Shown piece by piece: positions 43,750 to 54,003 of a DNA stretch of 64,000 bases. The position numbers were made by a program, and so were the translations under genes. Position 1 is the first letter of the stretch; every line of letters starts with the position of its first letter. Source of the DNA: an uncultured Clostridia bacterium (GTDB taxonomy: Bacteria; Bacillota; Clostridia; Lachnospirales; CAG-274); assembly GCA_947585865.1 (NCBI GenBank), contig CANPXH010000010.1:1-64000 (forward strand). The letters run 5' to 3'. The notes beneath the pieces are model-generated. The model was not told the DNA's origin and did not search any database. It saw nothing but the letters and a program-made list of their open reading frames with translations.

Positions 43750-45026
43750 TACATCGCCCCCTCTAAAATTACAGACTTACCGCTTGGCAGCTTGCCGTCA
43801 GTATAGTCATTTTCTGATGTTTTTCCGTAGATGACACAGTTCTTGCCGACCTCAAGGCCTGCGGGAACAATTGTGTTGCTGCCTATTACGGTGATGCCTG
43901 TGTTGTAAATATTAGGCTTGAGCTCATTCGGGATATTTTCTCCTCCGCCCATTGTGACATTGTCTTCAATGACGGTGTTCTGATCGATTATACATCTGTC
44001 AAGATGTACGTTCTTGCCTATAGTGCAGCCTTCCATTATTATGGAATCCTTTATGACTGAGCCTTCTCCTATAATAACGCTCTTGCTTATTACGGAATGC
44101 TCTACCTTGCCGTAGACCTGACAGCCCTCGGAAACTATGCTTGATTTAACTGAAGCGCTGCTGCCTGTATACATAGGCGGCTGATAGTTGCTGTTGGTAT
44201 ATATCTTCCAGAAATCCTCATAGAGATTGAATTCGGGAAGAGTTCTTATAAGCTCCATGTTGGCGGCCCAATAGGACTCGATGGTACCGACATCCTTCCA
44301 GTAATCCTTGAATCTGTAGGCATACAGCGTACCGCCCTGATCAAGCATAGCAGGTATGATATGCTTGCCGAAATCGCTGTCCGCATGTATCTTGTTATCC
44401 TCGATGAGCGCTGCTCTCAGCTTGTCCCAAGTGAAGATGTATATACCCATGCTTGCAAGATTGCTCTTGGGATGTTCGGGCTTTTCTTCAAATTCGTATA
44501 TCTTGTCGTTCTCATCGGCATTCATTATACCGAAACGGCTTGCCTCTTCCATAGTGACTTCCAATACGGCAATGGTAACATCGCAGTTGTTTTCCTTATG
44601 GAACTTGAGCATAGCGGCATAGTCCATCTTATAAATATGGTCGCCTGAAAGTATAAGTACATATTCCGGTCTGCAGGCATCGATGTAGTCGATGTTCTGA
44701 TAGATAGCGTTGGCAGTGCCGGAATACCACTCGCCTCTTTCGCCTTCCTTCTGATGGGGCGCAAGTATGGATACACCGCCGTTTTTGGTATCCAGATCCC
44801 ACGGCACACCTATACCTATATGCTGGTTAAGTGTAAGAGGCTGATACTGTGTAAGCACGCCTACGGTATCTACGCCTGAATTAACGCAGTTGCTCATAGG
44901 AAAATCTATGATCCTGTACTTTCCCGCAAAAGCAACGGCAGGCTTAGCCTTGTCCATAGTAAGAATACCTAATCTGCTGCCCTGACCGCCTGCCAGAAGC
45001 ATAGCCATCATTTCTTTTTTACGCAT
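43749..45026 (-). CDS. glgC: Glucose-1-phosphate adenylyltransferase, catalytic subunit
   Basis: 425 residues from the ATG at 45026, with GGGAGGG upstream; an upstream in-frame start adds 37 unrelated residues and is rejected. The active-site loop [14 protein letters not shown] and [19 protein letters not shown] are complete. The C-terminal hexapeptide repeats form a beta-helix. It commits glucose-1-phosphate to glycogen. The leader (45027-45137) holds two hairpins, GAGTGC/GCACTC and GAAACAGT/ACTGTTTC. Confidence 0.95.
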   Translation of the reverse strand: MRKKEMMAMLLAGGQGSRLGILTMDKAKPAVAFAGKYRIIDFPMSNCVNSGVDTVGVLTQYQPLTLNQHIGIGVPWDLDTKNGGVSILAPHQKEGERGEWYSGTANAIYQNIDYIDACRPEYVLILSGDHIYKMDYAAMLKFHKENNCDVTIAVLEVTMEEASRFGIMNADENDKIYEFEEKPEHPKSNLASMGIYIFTWDKLRAALIEDNKIHADSDFGKHIIPAMLDQGGTLYAYRFKDYWKDVGTIESYWAANMELIRTLPEFNLYEDFWKIYTNSNYQPPMYTGSSASVKSSIVSEGCQVYGKVEHSVISKSVIIGEGSVIKDSIIMEGCTIGKNVHLDRCIIDQNTVIEDNVTMGGGENIPNELKPNIYNTGITVIGSNTIVPAGLEVGKNCVIYGKTSENDYTDGKLPSGKSVILEGAM

Positions 45027-45137
45027 AGCTTTTAATCCCTCCCTATAATATGTATGAGTGCACGCACTCCCGAAACAGTCTGTAATATATCGGATTTGAA
45101 CTGTTTCTCTATTTATTATTATAATATCATACTTCAC

Positions 45138-45355
45138 TGGTAAATTACAACAAAAAAAAGTAATTTTGGTGAATTTTTTATGAACTTTTATAGGTATTTT
45201 TTAAAAAATCATTAAATTGTATTGTTATTGTTGGCAAATTGCATTATAAATATTAAAGAAATTTATGTAAATTGTACAAAAATGTAGACATTTGCAGACA
45301 AGGTACAGTTGTGCTTTCCTTAAAAACCTTGGTCAATATGACTATTAATAATCAT
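45138..45355. other. AT-rich divergent region between glgC and the thiamine operon
   Basis: No gene was found. It carries the upstream regions of both operons; a TATAAT for glgC is present on the minus strand at about 45120-45130, but without a good -35. Confidence 0.4.
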
Positions 45356-45384
45356 TTGACAAACTGTAATATAGGGTTTATAAT
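45356..45384 (+). promoter_or_regulatory. Promoter of thiD-thiC
   Basis: TTGACA (45356-45361), exactly 17 nt and TATAAT (45379-45384), a perfect consensus that feeds the TPP riboswitch. Confidence 0.85.
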
Positions 45385-45404
45385 CAACATAAGTTAATAA
45401 TGTA

Positions 45405-45526
45405 AATGCAGGGGAACCCGATGTTTTGTGTCGATCATATATATCGATAAAGCAGGATGTCGGCGTTGAGAGGATATCAGTATCGACCCTTTGAACCTGA
45501 CGGCCAATACCGTGGAAGGGAGCAGG
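45405..45526 (+). ncRNA. TPP riboswitch
   Basis: The conserved TPP (THI element) parts are in order: GCAGGGGAACCCG, an extended P3 arm with TCGATCATATATATCGA, GTTGAGAGG, the ACCCTTTGAACCTGA core, then CGGCCAATACCG and GGAAGGGAGC closing P1. It senses thiamine pyrophosphate. A terminator directly downstream (45538-45567) gives the off state, so excess TPP should stop transcription before thiD. Confidence 0.93.
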
Positions 45527-45537
45527 ATCATAAAGTA

Positions 45538-45569
45538 AAAGCTTTGGTCTTGCGCCAAAGCTTTTTTTG
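45538..45569 (+). terminator. Riboswitch expression-platform terminator
   Basis: AAAGCTTTGG (45538-45547) pairs with CCAAAGCTTT (45555-45564), followed by TTTTT, between the TPP aptamer and the thiD Shine-Dalgarno. Confidence 0.85.
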
Positions 45570-45582
45570 TGAGGTGTATATT

Positions 45583-46368
45583 ATGTATAAGGTGCTTACC
45601 GCGGCGGGAAGCGACTGCAGCGGCGGTGCGGGCATACAGGCGGATATAAAGACGATAACGGCTTACGGTATGTACGCCATGTCGGCTGTCACCGCACTTA
45701 CGGCTCAGAATACCACCGGGGTGTACGGAGTGCTGGAGAGTACGCCGGAATTTCTTAATGCCCAGCTTGAGTGCATATTTACGGATATTTTTCCCGATGC
45801 GGTAAAGATAGGCATGGTGTCCGATTCCGCACTTATATCGGTCATAGCAGACAGCCTTGTCAAATATGGCGCAAAGAATATAGTTTTGGATACGGTAATG
45901 GTATCCACCAGCGGAAGTCCTCTTCTGAAGGAGGATGCCATATCGGCTCTTACAAAAAAGCTGATACCCATAGCCGACGTCATAACTCCCAATATCCCTG
46001 AAGCCGAGGTGCTGCTTGGCAGAAAAATAAAGAATGTTGAGGATATGAAAAAAGCCGCTGCGGAGCTTTTCGGCAAATTCGGCTGCGCCTGTCTTGTAAA
46101 AGGCGGACATGGTATGGAAAGCGTTACCGATGTGCTGTGTGACAAAGGGGAGATATACATATTTGAAGGCACAAAGATAGATACAAAAAATTCTCACGGC
46201 ACAGGCTGCACACTGAGTTCAGCCATAGCCTGCAATATGGCAGCGGGCAAAAGCCTTGAGGCAAGCATAAGAGATGCCAAGGATTATCTTACGGGAGCTC
46301 TTGCATACGGTCTTGACCTGGGAAAGGGCAGCGGCCCCGTAAATCATTGCTACAAGATCGATAAGTAA
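45583..46368 (+). CDS. thiD: Hydroxymethylpyrimidine/phosphomethylpyrimidine kinase
   Basis: 261 residues from ATG 45583 behind GAGGTG; an upstream in-frame ATG lies in the riboswitch and is rejected. It phosphorylates HMP and HMP-P in thiamine synthesis. The ribokinase-like signatures are [15 protein letters not shown] (substrate) and [16 protein letters not shown] (anion hole and catalytic aspartate region). [13 protein letters not shown] is also typical. It is followed by thiC under the same riboswitch. Confidence 0.95.
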   Translation: MYKVLTAAGSDCSGGAGIQADIKTITAYGMYAMSAVTALTAQNTTGVYGVLESTPEFLNAQLECIFTDIFPDAVKIGMVSDSALISVIADSLVKYGAKNIVLDTVMVSTSGSPLLKEDAISALTKKLIPIADVITPNIPEAEVLLGRKIKNVEDMKKAAAELFGKFGCACLVKGGHGMESVTDVLCDKGEIYIFEGTKIDTKNSHGTGCTLSSAIACNMAAGKSLEASIRDAKDYLTGALAYGLDLGKGSGPVNHCYKIDK

Positions 46369-46448
46369 AAACGGCCTATATCGGCGAGACCACGGCGCTG
46401 CTTTGGTATGGCGGACAGTCCTTGCCGAAAAAACAAGGAGGTAAATAT

Positions 46449-47771
46449 ATGGCTTACGCAACACAGATGGATGCCGCAAAGCAAGGCATCATTACAAAAG
46501 AAATGGAAATCGTGGCAAAGAAGGAATACAAGACCCCGGAGGAGATAAGGGAGCTTGTGGCAAAGGGATGGGTGTGTATACCTGCCAATATAAATCATAA
46601 GTCTCTCAGTCCGGAGGGCATAGGCGAGGGTATGCGTACCAAGATAAATGTAAATTTGGGCATATCGGGAGACTGTAAAGACTATTCCCTTGAAATGGAA
46701 AAGGTAAATATGGCATTAAGGTACGGCGCCGAAGCCATAATGGATCTGAGCAATTACGGCAAGACAAATACCTTCAGGCAGCAGCTTGTGGCTATGAGCC
46801 CTGCCATGATAGGCACGGTGCCTATGTATGATGCAATAGGATATCTTGAAAAGGATCTTATGAAAATAACTCCGAAGGAATTTCTGGAGGTAGTTGAAGC
46901 CCATGCAAAAGAGGGCGTGGACTTTATGACCATACACGCAGGCATAAACAGAAGAGCCGTAGAAGCATTTAAAAGAGACAAAAGAAGGATGAACATAGTC
47001 TCAAGAGGAGGCTCTCTCCTGTTTGCATGGATGGAAATGACAGGCAATGAAAATCCCTTCTTTGAATATTATGACGATGTATTGGAAATATTGAGAAAAT
47101 ACGATGTTACGATAAGCCTGGGAGACGCTTTGAGGCCGGGCTGCATGGATGACGCCACGGATGCCGGACAGATAGCGGAGCTTATAGAGCTGGGATATCT
47201 TACAAAGAGAGCATGGGATAAAGACGTGCAGGTAATGGTAGAAGGTCCGGGGCATATGGCTATGGATGAGATAGCAGCCAATATCAAGCTGCAGAAAAGG
47301 CTTTGCCACAACGCTCCGTTTTATGTGCTGGGTCCTCTCGTAAGCGATATCTTTCCGGGATACGACCATATCACCTCAGCTATAGGCGGAGCTATAGCAG
47401 CGGCAAGCGGCGCCGATTTTCTTTGCTATGTAACTCCTGCGGAGCATTTGAGACTGCCCGATGCTTCAGACGTGAAGGAAGGCATAATGGCAAGCAGGAT
47501 AGCCGCCCATGCCGCAGATATAGCAAAGAAGTATCCTCATGCAAGGGAAAGAGACAATGCTATGAGCGATGCAAGACATAAATTGGACTGGGAAAAAATG
47601 TTTGAACTGGCAGTTGACCCGGACAAGGCAAGGGAATACTACGAAAGCGTACCTCCTGCCGAAAGACATACCTGTTCCATGTGCGGAAAGATGTGTGCCG
47701 TAAGAACGACCAACCTTATACTTGACGGCAAAAAGGTGGAGTTTTGCGTTGACGACGGAAAGTGCGAATAA
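46449..47771 (+). CDS. thiC: Phosphomethylpyrimidine synthase ThiC
   Basis: 440 residues from ATG 46449, with AGGAGG upstream. This radical-SAM enzyme converts aminoimidazole ribotide to HMP-P. The C-terminal cluster motif [10 protein letters not shown] (Cys-x2-Cys-x4-Cys) is complete. The core has [19 protein letters not shown] and MVEGPGHMA. It supplies the substrate of the upstream ThiD. No thiE, thiG or thiF is present in the window. Confidence 0.97.
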   Translation: MAYATQMDAAKQGIITKEMEIVAKKEYKTPEEIRELVAKGWVCIPANINHKSLSPEGIGEGMRTKINVNLGISGDCKDYSLEMEKVNMALRYGAEAIMDLSNYGKTNTFRQQLVAMSPAMIGTVPMYDAIGYLEKDLMKITPKEFLEVVEAHAKEGVDFMTIHAGINRRAVEAFKRDKRRMNIVSRGGSLLFAWMEMTGNENPFFEYYDDVLEILRKYDVTISLGDALRPGCMDDATDAGQIAELIELGYLTKRAWDKDVQVMVEGPGHMAMDEIAANIKLQKRLCHNAPFYVLGPLVSDIFPGYDHITSAIGGAIAAASGADFLCYVTPAEHLRLPDASDVKEGIMASRIAAHAADIAKKYPHARERDNAMSDARHKLDWEKMFELAVDPDKAREYYESVPPAERHTCSMCGKMCAVRTTNLILDGKKVEFCVDDGKCE

Positions 47772-47773
47772 TA

Positions 47774-47806
47774 TATGTGTAAAAAATATGTGTAAAAAAT
47801 ATGTGT
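47774..47806 (+). repeat. Short tandem repeat after thiC
   Basis: Three direct copies of ATATGTGTAAAAA in a row between the thiC stop and the terminator. Probably a replication-slippage product. Confidence 0.7.
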
Positions 47807-47850
47807 AAAAAAACAAGGGGTACTCACGATGTGATCCCCTTGTTTTTGCA
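47807..47850. terminator. Bidirectional terminator between thiC and the HIT gene
   Basis: AAAACAAGGGG pairs with CCCCTTGTTTT across a 15-base loop, with T-rich flanks on both strands, serving the convergent thiC and HIT transcripts. Confidence 0.85.
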
Positions 47851-47865
47851 AAAATATTTATTTTT

Positions 47866-48282
47866 TTAAAGATTGGACTTGATTTTTTCAATAATCTCTG
47901 TATACTCATTATCAGTAAGGTACTTAGGAGGAACCACATTCATATCAAATGTGCCGCCAAAGCTGTAGCCGTCTTTTTGCTTAGGCACTATGTGTACATG
48001 AAGATGAGGAAGAGTGTCGCTGAACATACCGTAATTTACCTTGGCGGGATTTACGCTTTTCATAATGGCTCTGCCTACGGTCTGCATATCCTCTATAAAG
48101 AGCGCTGAGTCTTCTTTTGAAAGCTCGGTAAAGTCTACATTATGCTCCTTGTAGGCTATAACGCAGCGGCCGTAGTAAGTCTGCTCCTTGAAAAGATAGA
48201 GCTTTGTCACCTTAAGATCGGCAATATAGATCATAAGGGAATCAAGCTTTTCCTTATTTTTGCAATATAAACAATTTTCCAT
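47866..48282 (-). CDS. HIT-family nucleotide hydrolase/transferase
   Basis: 138 residues from the ATG at 48282, where GGAGG is seven bases upstream; a TTG further upstream overlaps this Shine-Dalgarno. The histidine triad HLHVHIVPK (about residues 95-103) is complete. Two cysteines (CLYCKNKE) at the N-terminus may bind zinc. HIT proteins hydrolyse AMP-linked substrates such as AMP-lysine or Ap4A. It has its own consensus promoter. Confidence 0.92.
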   Translation of the reverse strand: MENCLYCKNKEKLDSLMIYIADLKVTKLYLFKEQTYYGRCVIAYKEHNVDFTELSKEDSALFIEDMQTVGRAIMKSVNPAKVNYGMFSDTLPHLHVHIVPKQKDGYSFGGTFDMNVVPPKYLTDNEYTEIIEKIKSNL

Positions 48283-48313
48283 TTCTTTTACCTCCAAAAT
48301 ATGTTATACTCTA

Positions 48314-48342
48314 ATTATATAATGACATTTTTGTACTGTCAA
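48314..48342 (-). promoter_or_regulatory. Promoter of the HIT gene
   Basis: On the minus strand, TTGACA (complement of 48337-48342), a 17-nt spacer and TATAAT (complement of 48314-48319). Confidence 0.85.
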
Positions 48343-48392
48343 TTTAATTTTATGCACTTTTACACACTTTATCAAAGAACGGAGAGATAAAT

Positions 48393-49865
48393 ATGCAGGC
48401 ACTTGCACAAGAATTTTTTGTATTGGGAGCGGTCATACTCTATGTGACAAACATTATTTTTGCAATATTCGTTGTGTTTTTTGAAAAGAAAAATCCGGGA
48501 GTGACATGGGCATGGCTTATGGTGCTTGTGCTTGTGCCTTATTTTGGCTTTTTGTTCTATATGGTATTGGGCTTCGAGGGCAGGAAGCACAAGGTATTTG
48601 GGCGCAAGTCTCTGGAAGATATAAAGCTGTTTGACGAGTTTGTAAAAAAATATCCCGCATATGCCAGCGATGAAAAGGATATGGACGATGCCGACGGAAT
48701 AATGCCTGTGGACAACACGGCTTATCTTAACAATCTTGTGGTGATGAACAAAAACAGCGGCAGGAATCCTTACAGGCAGAACAATGACGTAAAGGTATTC
48801 CACGAAGGCACATCTAAGTTTGAAAGCCTTTTGGAGGACATAAAAAATGCAAAGAGCTTTGTGCATATACAGTATTATCTTATGCACAGCGACAAGCTGG
48901 GCACACGCATAATGGAAGCCCTTGCGGAAAAGGCAAAGCAGGGCGTAGAGGTAAAGGTGCTTTATGACGGCATGGGAAATGCAAGGAACAAGCCTTTCTT
49001 CAAAAAGATAGTAAGGGATGCAGGGGGCGAGGTAAGAGTGTTCCTTCCGCCCAGAGGCATAAGGATAAATTACAGGAACCACAGAAAGATAGCGGTCATA
49101 GACGGAAAAACAGGATATGTAGGCGGTCTTAACATAGGCGATGAATACATAAGCCTTAAAAAACGCTTTGGCTTTTGGCGTGATTCCCATATAAGGGTAA
49201 CGGGAGACGCCGTCAAGGATCTTGAGCTGCGCTTTATGATGGACTGGAATTTCACAAAGGGCGGAAAAATGGCTCTTGATGAAAAGTATTTCCCCTCCGC
49301 AGACAAGCAGGAGCGCAATGTAAATATGCAGATAATATCCAGCGGACCCGACACCCAATGGAACAGTATACTTAACGGCTATTTCAAGATGGTGACCGAG
49401 GCCAATAAAAACGTATATATAGCAACGCCGTATTTCGTGCCTGATGACAGCCTTTTGGAGGCACTGAGAACGGCGGCTCTTTCGGGCATAGACGTAAGGA
49501 TAATAATACCCGGCAAGCCGGATCATCCTTTTGTACATTCAAGCAGCCTGAGCTATATGGGCGAGCTTATGGAAGCGGGAGTGCGCTGCTATGAATACAC
49601 AAAGGGCTTTATACACGCCAAGGTCATGACCATAGACGGCATAATAACATCTGTGGGTACGGCAAATATGGATATAAGGAGCTTTTCTCTCAACTTTGAG
49701 ATAAATGCTTTCTTGTATGATAAGGACATAACATCCGAGTTTGACAAACAGTTTGAGATAGATTTTGGCGACTGTAAGGAAATAGATTTGGAGGAATATA
49801 AATGCCGCAGCGGTATCACAAAGGCAAAGGAGGCTTTTGCAAGGCTTATATCTCCGCTGCTGTAA
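48393..49865 (+). CDS. cls: Cardiolipin synthase
   Basis: 490 residues. Two N-terminal membrane helices (about 8-30 and 41-60) precede two phospholipase-D domains with HxKxxxxD motifs: NHRKIAVIDG (about residue 230) and HAKVMTIDG (about residue 408). It joins two phosphatidylglycerols into cardiolipin. Further typical stretches are YVGGLNIGDEY and TANMDIRSFSLNFE. It is the first gene of a plus-strand run up to the potassium channel; the gap to the next gene is 13 bases. Confidence 0.95.
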   Translation: MQALAQEFFVLGAVILYVTNIIFAIFVVFFEKKNPGVTWAWLMVLVLVPYFGFLFYMVLGFEGRKHKVFGRKSLEDIKLFDEFVKKYPAYASDEKDMDDADGIMPVDNTAYLNNLVVMNKNSGRNPYRQNNDVKVFHEGTSKFESLLEDIKNAKSFVHIQYYLMHSDKLGTRIMEALAEKAKQGVEVKVLYDGMGNARNKPFFKKIVRDAGGEVRVFLPPRGIRINYRNHRKIAVIDGKTGYVGGLNIGDEYISLKKRFGFWRDSHIRVTGDAVKDLELRFMMDWNFTKGGKMALDEKYFPSADKQERNVNMQIISSGPDTQWNSILNGYFKMVTEANKNVYIATPYFVPDDSLLEALRTAALSGIDVRIIIPGKPDHPFVHSSSLSYMGELMEAGVRCYEYTKGFIHAKVMTIDGIITSVGTANMDIRSFSLNFEINAFLYDKDITSEFDKQFEIDFGDCKEIDLEEYKCRSGITKAKEAFARLISPLL

Positions 49866-49878
49866 AGGGGGAAGATAT

Positions 49879-50781
49879 ATGAAAAAATCATTGTTTGCAG
49901 GTGTGTTCGTTATGCTTGCGCTTTGCATTGCTTCAAGCGTATATGCAAAGGATATAAAGGTCATCATAGAGGGCGAGGAGCTTGAAACGGACACTCCCCC
50001 CGTAATAATGTATGACAGAGTGATGCTGCCTGTGAGAGCTATATTTGAAGGAGTCGGCGCACAGCTTGCGTGGGATGATCAGACAAGAACGCTCATAGGC
50101 ACAAAGAACGGCCATGTTGCGGTGATGACCATAGACGACAGAAAATATGCCGTAGACGGAGAAGAGCACACCATGAGCATTGCGCCTATAATACTGGATG
50201 GCAGGACATTTGCTTCCGCCAGATATGTGGCGGAGGCCTTCGGCTATACCGTGGAATGGGATAAGTATGAAAGGGTAGTTACAATAAACAAGGATGTGCC
50301 CGATGAGGAGCCCGAAGCCGAAGAGCCCAAAGAGGAAGAGGAGGTATATTCAACTCCCGTCACCGAAGTGACGCCTTCCGTATATGAGGCTGCCCGCAGC
50401 GATATTAAAAAAGCCGCCGACAACTACAGCCTGGGAACGGCATACACCATAAACAACCTTAAGCTGGTTACGGTAAGGGATTGCAAGATAAAGTGGGAAA
50501 GGCTTATAAAGAAAACGAAGGATGAAAAATACGTAAGCTACTGCAGTGAATTTTATGATATACTTGTAAAGACAGCCAAAAGGATAGACGACATATATTC
50601 AAATGAAAATTATCGTGGGGTACGGGAGATAATGGATAACTGCCTGAAGGACAAGAATGAGCTTGAGGCGTATGCGGAAAAATTCCTTGTCTGCGAGACC
50701 TTTGCCCAATGCAGAGAGACATTGGCGGAAGCGGATAAATTCTACAGCAATATAAAGACGTCATATTCGGAATATGAGTAA
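49879..50781 (+). CDS. Secreted copper-amine-oxidase-like N-terminal domain protein
   Basis: 300 residues from ATG 49879. The signal peptide ([23 protein letters not shown]) is followed by one PF07833-type domain made of two similar halves: [23 protein letters not shown] and [23 protein letters not shown] Glu/Pro-rich linker ([12 protein letters not shown]) leads to a helical C-terminal domain with no recognised family. These domains are common on Clostridial surfaces and have no oxidase activity. It lies between cls and potA without a strong terminator. Confidence 0.8.
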   Translation: MKKSLFAGVFVMLALCIASSVYAKDIKVIIEGEELETDTPPVIMYDRVMLPVRAIFEGVGAQLAWDDQTRTLIGTKNGHVAVMTIDDRKYAVDGEEHTMSIAPIILDGRTFASARYVAEAFGYTVEWDKYERVVTINKDVPDEEPEAEEPKEEEEVYSTPVTEVTPSVYEAARSDIKKAADNYSLGTAYTINNLKLVTVRDCKIKWERLIKKTKDEKYVSYCSEFYDILVKTAKRIDDIYSNENYRGVREIMDNCLKDKNELEAYAEKFLVCETFAQCRETLAEADKFYSNIKTSYSEYE

Positions 50782-50807
50782 ATATTTCCGTAAAAAGGGA
50801 GGCAGAA

Positions 50808-52370
50808 ATGAAGAAGCTTATTCAATTTAAAAACATCGTTAAGGAATTTGATTCTCAGATCGTTTTAAAGGGTATAAACTTGGATATATATGAAAATGAA
50901 TTTGTAACGCTTTTGGGGCCGAGCGGCTGCGGAAAGACTACTATCTTAAGGATATTGGGCGGATTTTTGGAGCCGAATGAGGGCGAGGTGCTCTTTGACG
51001 GAGTCGATATTGCAGGCATACCGCCATATAAAAGAGAGATAAATACCGTGTTTCAGAAGTATGCTCTCTTCCCTCATCTCAATGTATATGACAATGTAGC
51101 CTTTGGGCTCAAGATAAAAAAGGAGCCCAAGGATATTATAGAACAAAAGGTAATGCGTATGCTCAGGCTTGTGGGTCTTGAGGAATACAAAAAGAGAAGA
51201 GTAACGGAAATGTCGGGAGGACAGCAGCAAAGAGTCGCTATAGCAAGGGCTTTGGTAAACGAACCGAAGGTACTTCTTTTAGACGAGCCCTTGGGAGCGC
51301 TGGATCTTAAGCTGCGCAAGGAGATGCAAAGAGAGCTGAAGCGCATACAGCAGGAGGTGGGCATAACATTCATATATGTTACCCATGACCAAGAGGAAGC
51401 TCTTACAATGTCCGACAAAATAGTGGTGATGAAAAACGGAGAGATACAGCAGACAGGTACTCCCACAGATATATACAATGAGCCTGTCAACAGGTATGTT
51501 GCCGACTTTATAGGCGAGAGCAACATAATAGAAGGCATAATGCAGGAAGACAGAAGGGTCGTGTTTGAAGACAAGGTCTTTGACTGTGTGGATTCGGGCT
51601 TTGAAAAAAATGAAGAGGTAGAGGTAGTTATACGCCCGGAGGATATAGATATAGTTCCTGCCAAAGACGGCAAGCTCACAGGCACCGTAAGATCCGTGAT
51701 ATTCAAGGGCGTTCACTATGAGACCATAGTTGAGACAAAGACAGGCACGAGGATAACCGTTGAAATGACGGTGTCCGATCCCAAGCCCGTTCAGAATATA
51801 TCCGCCGATGAGTCTATGAGCGCCAATGATTTTTACATCGATATAAGCGATATACCCGAGCTTACCAAAGGCGATATAATTGCAAGAGCCGATGCTCAGG
51901 CGTGGAAGACATCTACGGAAGAGCTTGTATCCATAACAAAGGTAGATTATGAAGTAAAGGCGGAAAAGGGAAGCTATCCCGTTACATTTTCCACCGCCTC
52001 AGGCACGGCTGTCGCCATACATATGATAGTTGCCGATGAGAATAAGGTGGAGAACGGAAATGAGGTAATATATGCCGTAAATATATACAAGACCATAGAC
52101 GATATAAAGGAAAGCATAGTTCTCGATACCGATCTTAAGACATGGGCAAACGCACAGGCGTGGACAGCAGACGGAGAAACGGGCATAGCCATTACCGGCG
52201 TGGACTATGACTTTGAGCAGGAGAATATTGCCACAGGCACATATCCTATAACATTCAGCACAAGAGGCTATGAATACAAAATAGATACAACGGAAAAGTA
52301 TGAGATAGGCGACAGGGTAGGACTTGATTTTGAACCCGATGACCTGCACATAATGTCAAGGGAGGGCTAG
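50808..52370 (+). CDS. potA: Spermidine/putrescine ABC transporter ATPase PotA with a large C-terminal insert
   Basis: 520 residues, about 150 more than usual. The ATPase is complete: Walker A GPSGCGKT (37-44), signature [15 protein letters not shown] (about 135), Walker [13 protein letters not shown] (about 154-165) and H-loop VTHDQEEAL. The TOBE region begins at about 240. At about 336-495 an insert carries two repeats, [20 protein letters not shown] and [20 protein letters not shown], each with a [14 protein letters not shown]-like strand. TOBE resumes at [13 protein letters not shown]. Such repeats resemble domains of extracellular adhesins, unexpected in a cytoplasmic ATPase. Neighbours potBCD fix its role in polyamine uptake. 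Confidence 0.93.
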   Translation: MKKLIQFKNIVKEFDSQIVLKGINLDIYENEFVTLLGPSGCGKTTILRILGGFLEPNEGEVLFDGVDIAGIPPYKREINTVFQKYALFPHLNVYDNVAFGLKIKKEPKDIIEQKVMRMLRLVGLEEYKKRRVTEMSGGQQQRVAIARALVNEPKVLLLDEPLGALDLKLRKEMQRELKRIQQEVGITFIYVTHDQEEALTMSDKIVVMKNGEIQQTGTPTDIYNEPVNRYVADFIGESNIIEGIMQEDRRVVFEDKVFDCVDSGFEKNEEVEVVIRPEDIDIVPAKDGKLTGTVRSVIFKGVHYETIVETKTGTRITVEMTVSDPKPVQNISADESMSANDFYIDISDIPELTKGDIIARADAQAWKTSTEELVSITKVDYEVKAEKGSYPVTFSTASGTAVAIHMIVADENKVENGNEVIYAVNIYKTIDDIKESIVLDTDLKTWANAQAWTADGETGIAITGVDYDFEQENIATGTYPITFSTRGYEYKIDTTEKYEIGDRVGLDFEPDDLHIMSREG

Positions 52371-52372
52371 AT

Positions 52373-53212
52373 ATGAAAAGCTTCAGATCCATGGCTTATC
52401 CCTATATAGCTTGGAGCATGGTACTTATAGTTTTGCCTATGCTGCTCATTGTGATATATGCCTTTACAAATGAAGGAAATTCCGTTTTGAACATACGGTT
52501 CACACTGGAGAATTTTGCCAGATTTTTCAGTGACAGGGTCTTTTTTGACGTGCTCAAGCGTTCCTTTTTCATAGCTGTCATGACTACTCTTATATGTATA
52601 ATTTTAGGCTATCCCCTTGCTTATATCATAGCAAGGATGAAGCCCAAGTCACAGATAATAATGGTGCTCACGGTAACTATACCCACATGGATAAATATGC
52701 TGGTAAGGACATATGCGTGGAGAGGTCTGCTTGAAAAAACAGGGCTTATAAACTCAATTTTGTCACTTGCGGGAATAGGCCCGATACAGTTTTTGGAAAC
52801 GAGCTTTGCCGTGATACTCGGTATGGTATATAACTTTCTGCCCTTTATGGTGCTGCAAATATACAATTCGCTGAGCAAAATGGACCGCAGCTATATAGAA
52901 GCGGCATCAGACCTTGGTGCGGATAAGGTGCAGGCGTTTTTGAGAGTGACGCTCCCCCTTTCTCTGCCCGGAGTCATAAGCGGCATTACCCTTGTGTTTT
53001 TGCCTGCGGTGTCCAGCTTTTTCATACCCAAGCTTTTAGGCGGGGGAAAGTATGTGCTTATAGGAAACGTAATAGAAAATCAATTCCTGACAAGCGGCGA
53101 CTGGGGCTTTGGCTCCGCCATATCCCTTATAATGGCAATAGTTATAATAATATCTATGCAGATCACAAAAAGGCTGGATAGAGATACCTCCTCGGAAGGA
53201 GGTAAGCTGTGA
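52373..53212 (+). CDS. potB: Spermidine/putrescine ABC transporter permease PotB
   Basis: 279 residues with six membrane helices. The EAA loop is YIEAASDLGADKVQAFLRVTLP (about residues 175-196). It starts two bases after the potA stop and its stop overlaps the potC start. With PotC it forms the membrane channel. Confidence 0.95.
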   Translation: MKSFRSMAYPYIAWSMVLIVLPMLLIVIYAFTNEGNSVLNIRFTLENFARFFSDRVFFDVLKRSFFIAVMTTLICIILGYPLAYIIARMKPKSQIIMVLTVTIPTWINMLVRTYAWRGLLEKTGLINSILSLAGIGPIQFLETSFAVILGMVYNFLPFMVLQIYNSLSKMDRSYIEAASDLGADKVQAFLRVTLPLSLPGVISGITLVFLPAVSSFFIPKLLGGGKYVLIGNVIENQFLTSGDWGFGSAISLIMAIVIIISMQITKRLDRDTSSEGGKL

Positions 53213-54003
53213 TGAAAAAACATATTTTTACAAAAATATTCATAGGGCTCACGGTTATATTTTTTTATTTGCCCATAGTGTATACGGTGATATTTTCATT
53301 TAACAGCTCCCGCTCCTTGTCTGTATTCAGCGGGTTTTCATTGCAATGGTATCAGAAGATGTTCAAAAATTCGGATATGATGGACTCTATATTCTATACC
53401 ATTGTTATCGCCGTGCTCGCCACTGTGATATCCACCGTTGCAGGTACGGTAACCGCTATAGGGCTTTCCAAGTCCAACAAGATATTAAAAGGCGTTACGG
53501 AGCAGATAAACGGCCTGCCCATAATGAACCCGGATATAGTGACAGGCATAGGTCTGCTTATGCTTTTCAGCTCATTGGCGGTATCAAAGGGCTTTATGAC
53601 GCTGCTGCTTTCTCATGTTATGTTTTGCATACCCTATGTCATACTCAGCGTTATGCCTAAGCTGAGATCGCTGGATCCCAATATACTTGACGCCGCCATG
53701 GATCTTGGATGCACTCCCGTTCAGGCGCTCATAAGGGTGATAGTTCCTCAGATTACATCGGGCATATTTGCAGGGGCGCTCATATCCTTTACTATGAGCT
53801 TCGATGATTTTGTGATATCTTATTTTGTAACGGGAAACGGAGTAAACAATATTTCCATAATGATATATACGATGTCAAAGCGTATCAACCCAAGCATCAA
53901 TGCATTGTCCACAGTCATAATAGGCATCATAACGACAGTGCTTTTAATACTCAATATTACACCTATAATACTGGAAAAGCGAAAGGAGAAAAGAAAGAAA
54001 TGA
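53209..54003 (+). CDS. potC: Spermidine/putrescine ABC transporter permease PotC
   Basis: 264 residues, six membrane helices. The EAA loop is LDAAMDLGCTPVQALIRVIVP (about residues 160-180). The PotC-typical SFDDFVISYFVTG follows. ATG 53209 overlaps the potB stop (ATGA), and the stop overlaps potD by four bases, so all are coupled. Confidence 0.95.
   Translation: MMKKHIFTKIFIGLTVIFFYLPIVYTVIFSFNSSRSLSVFSGFSLQWYQKMFKNSDMMDSIFYTIVIAVLATVISTVAGTVTAIGLSKSNKILKGVTEQINGLPIMNPDIVTGIGLLMLFSSLAVSKGFMTLLLSHVMFCIPYVILSVMPKLRSLDPNILDAAMDLGCTPVQALIRVIVPQITSGIFAGALISFTMSFDDFVISYFVTGNGVNNISIMIYTMSKRINPSINALSTVIIGIITTVLLILNITPIILEKRKEKRKK

Noticed and set aside
48372..49538. 388-codon minus-strand frame opposite cls
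   Set aside because: A mirror of the cardiolipin synthase codons, with unusual composition rich in Tyr, His and Cys; no family features.
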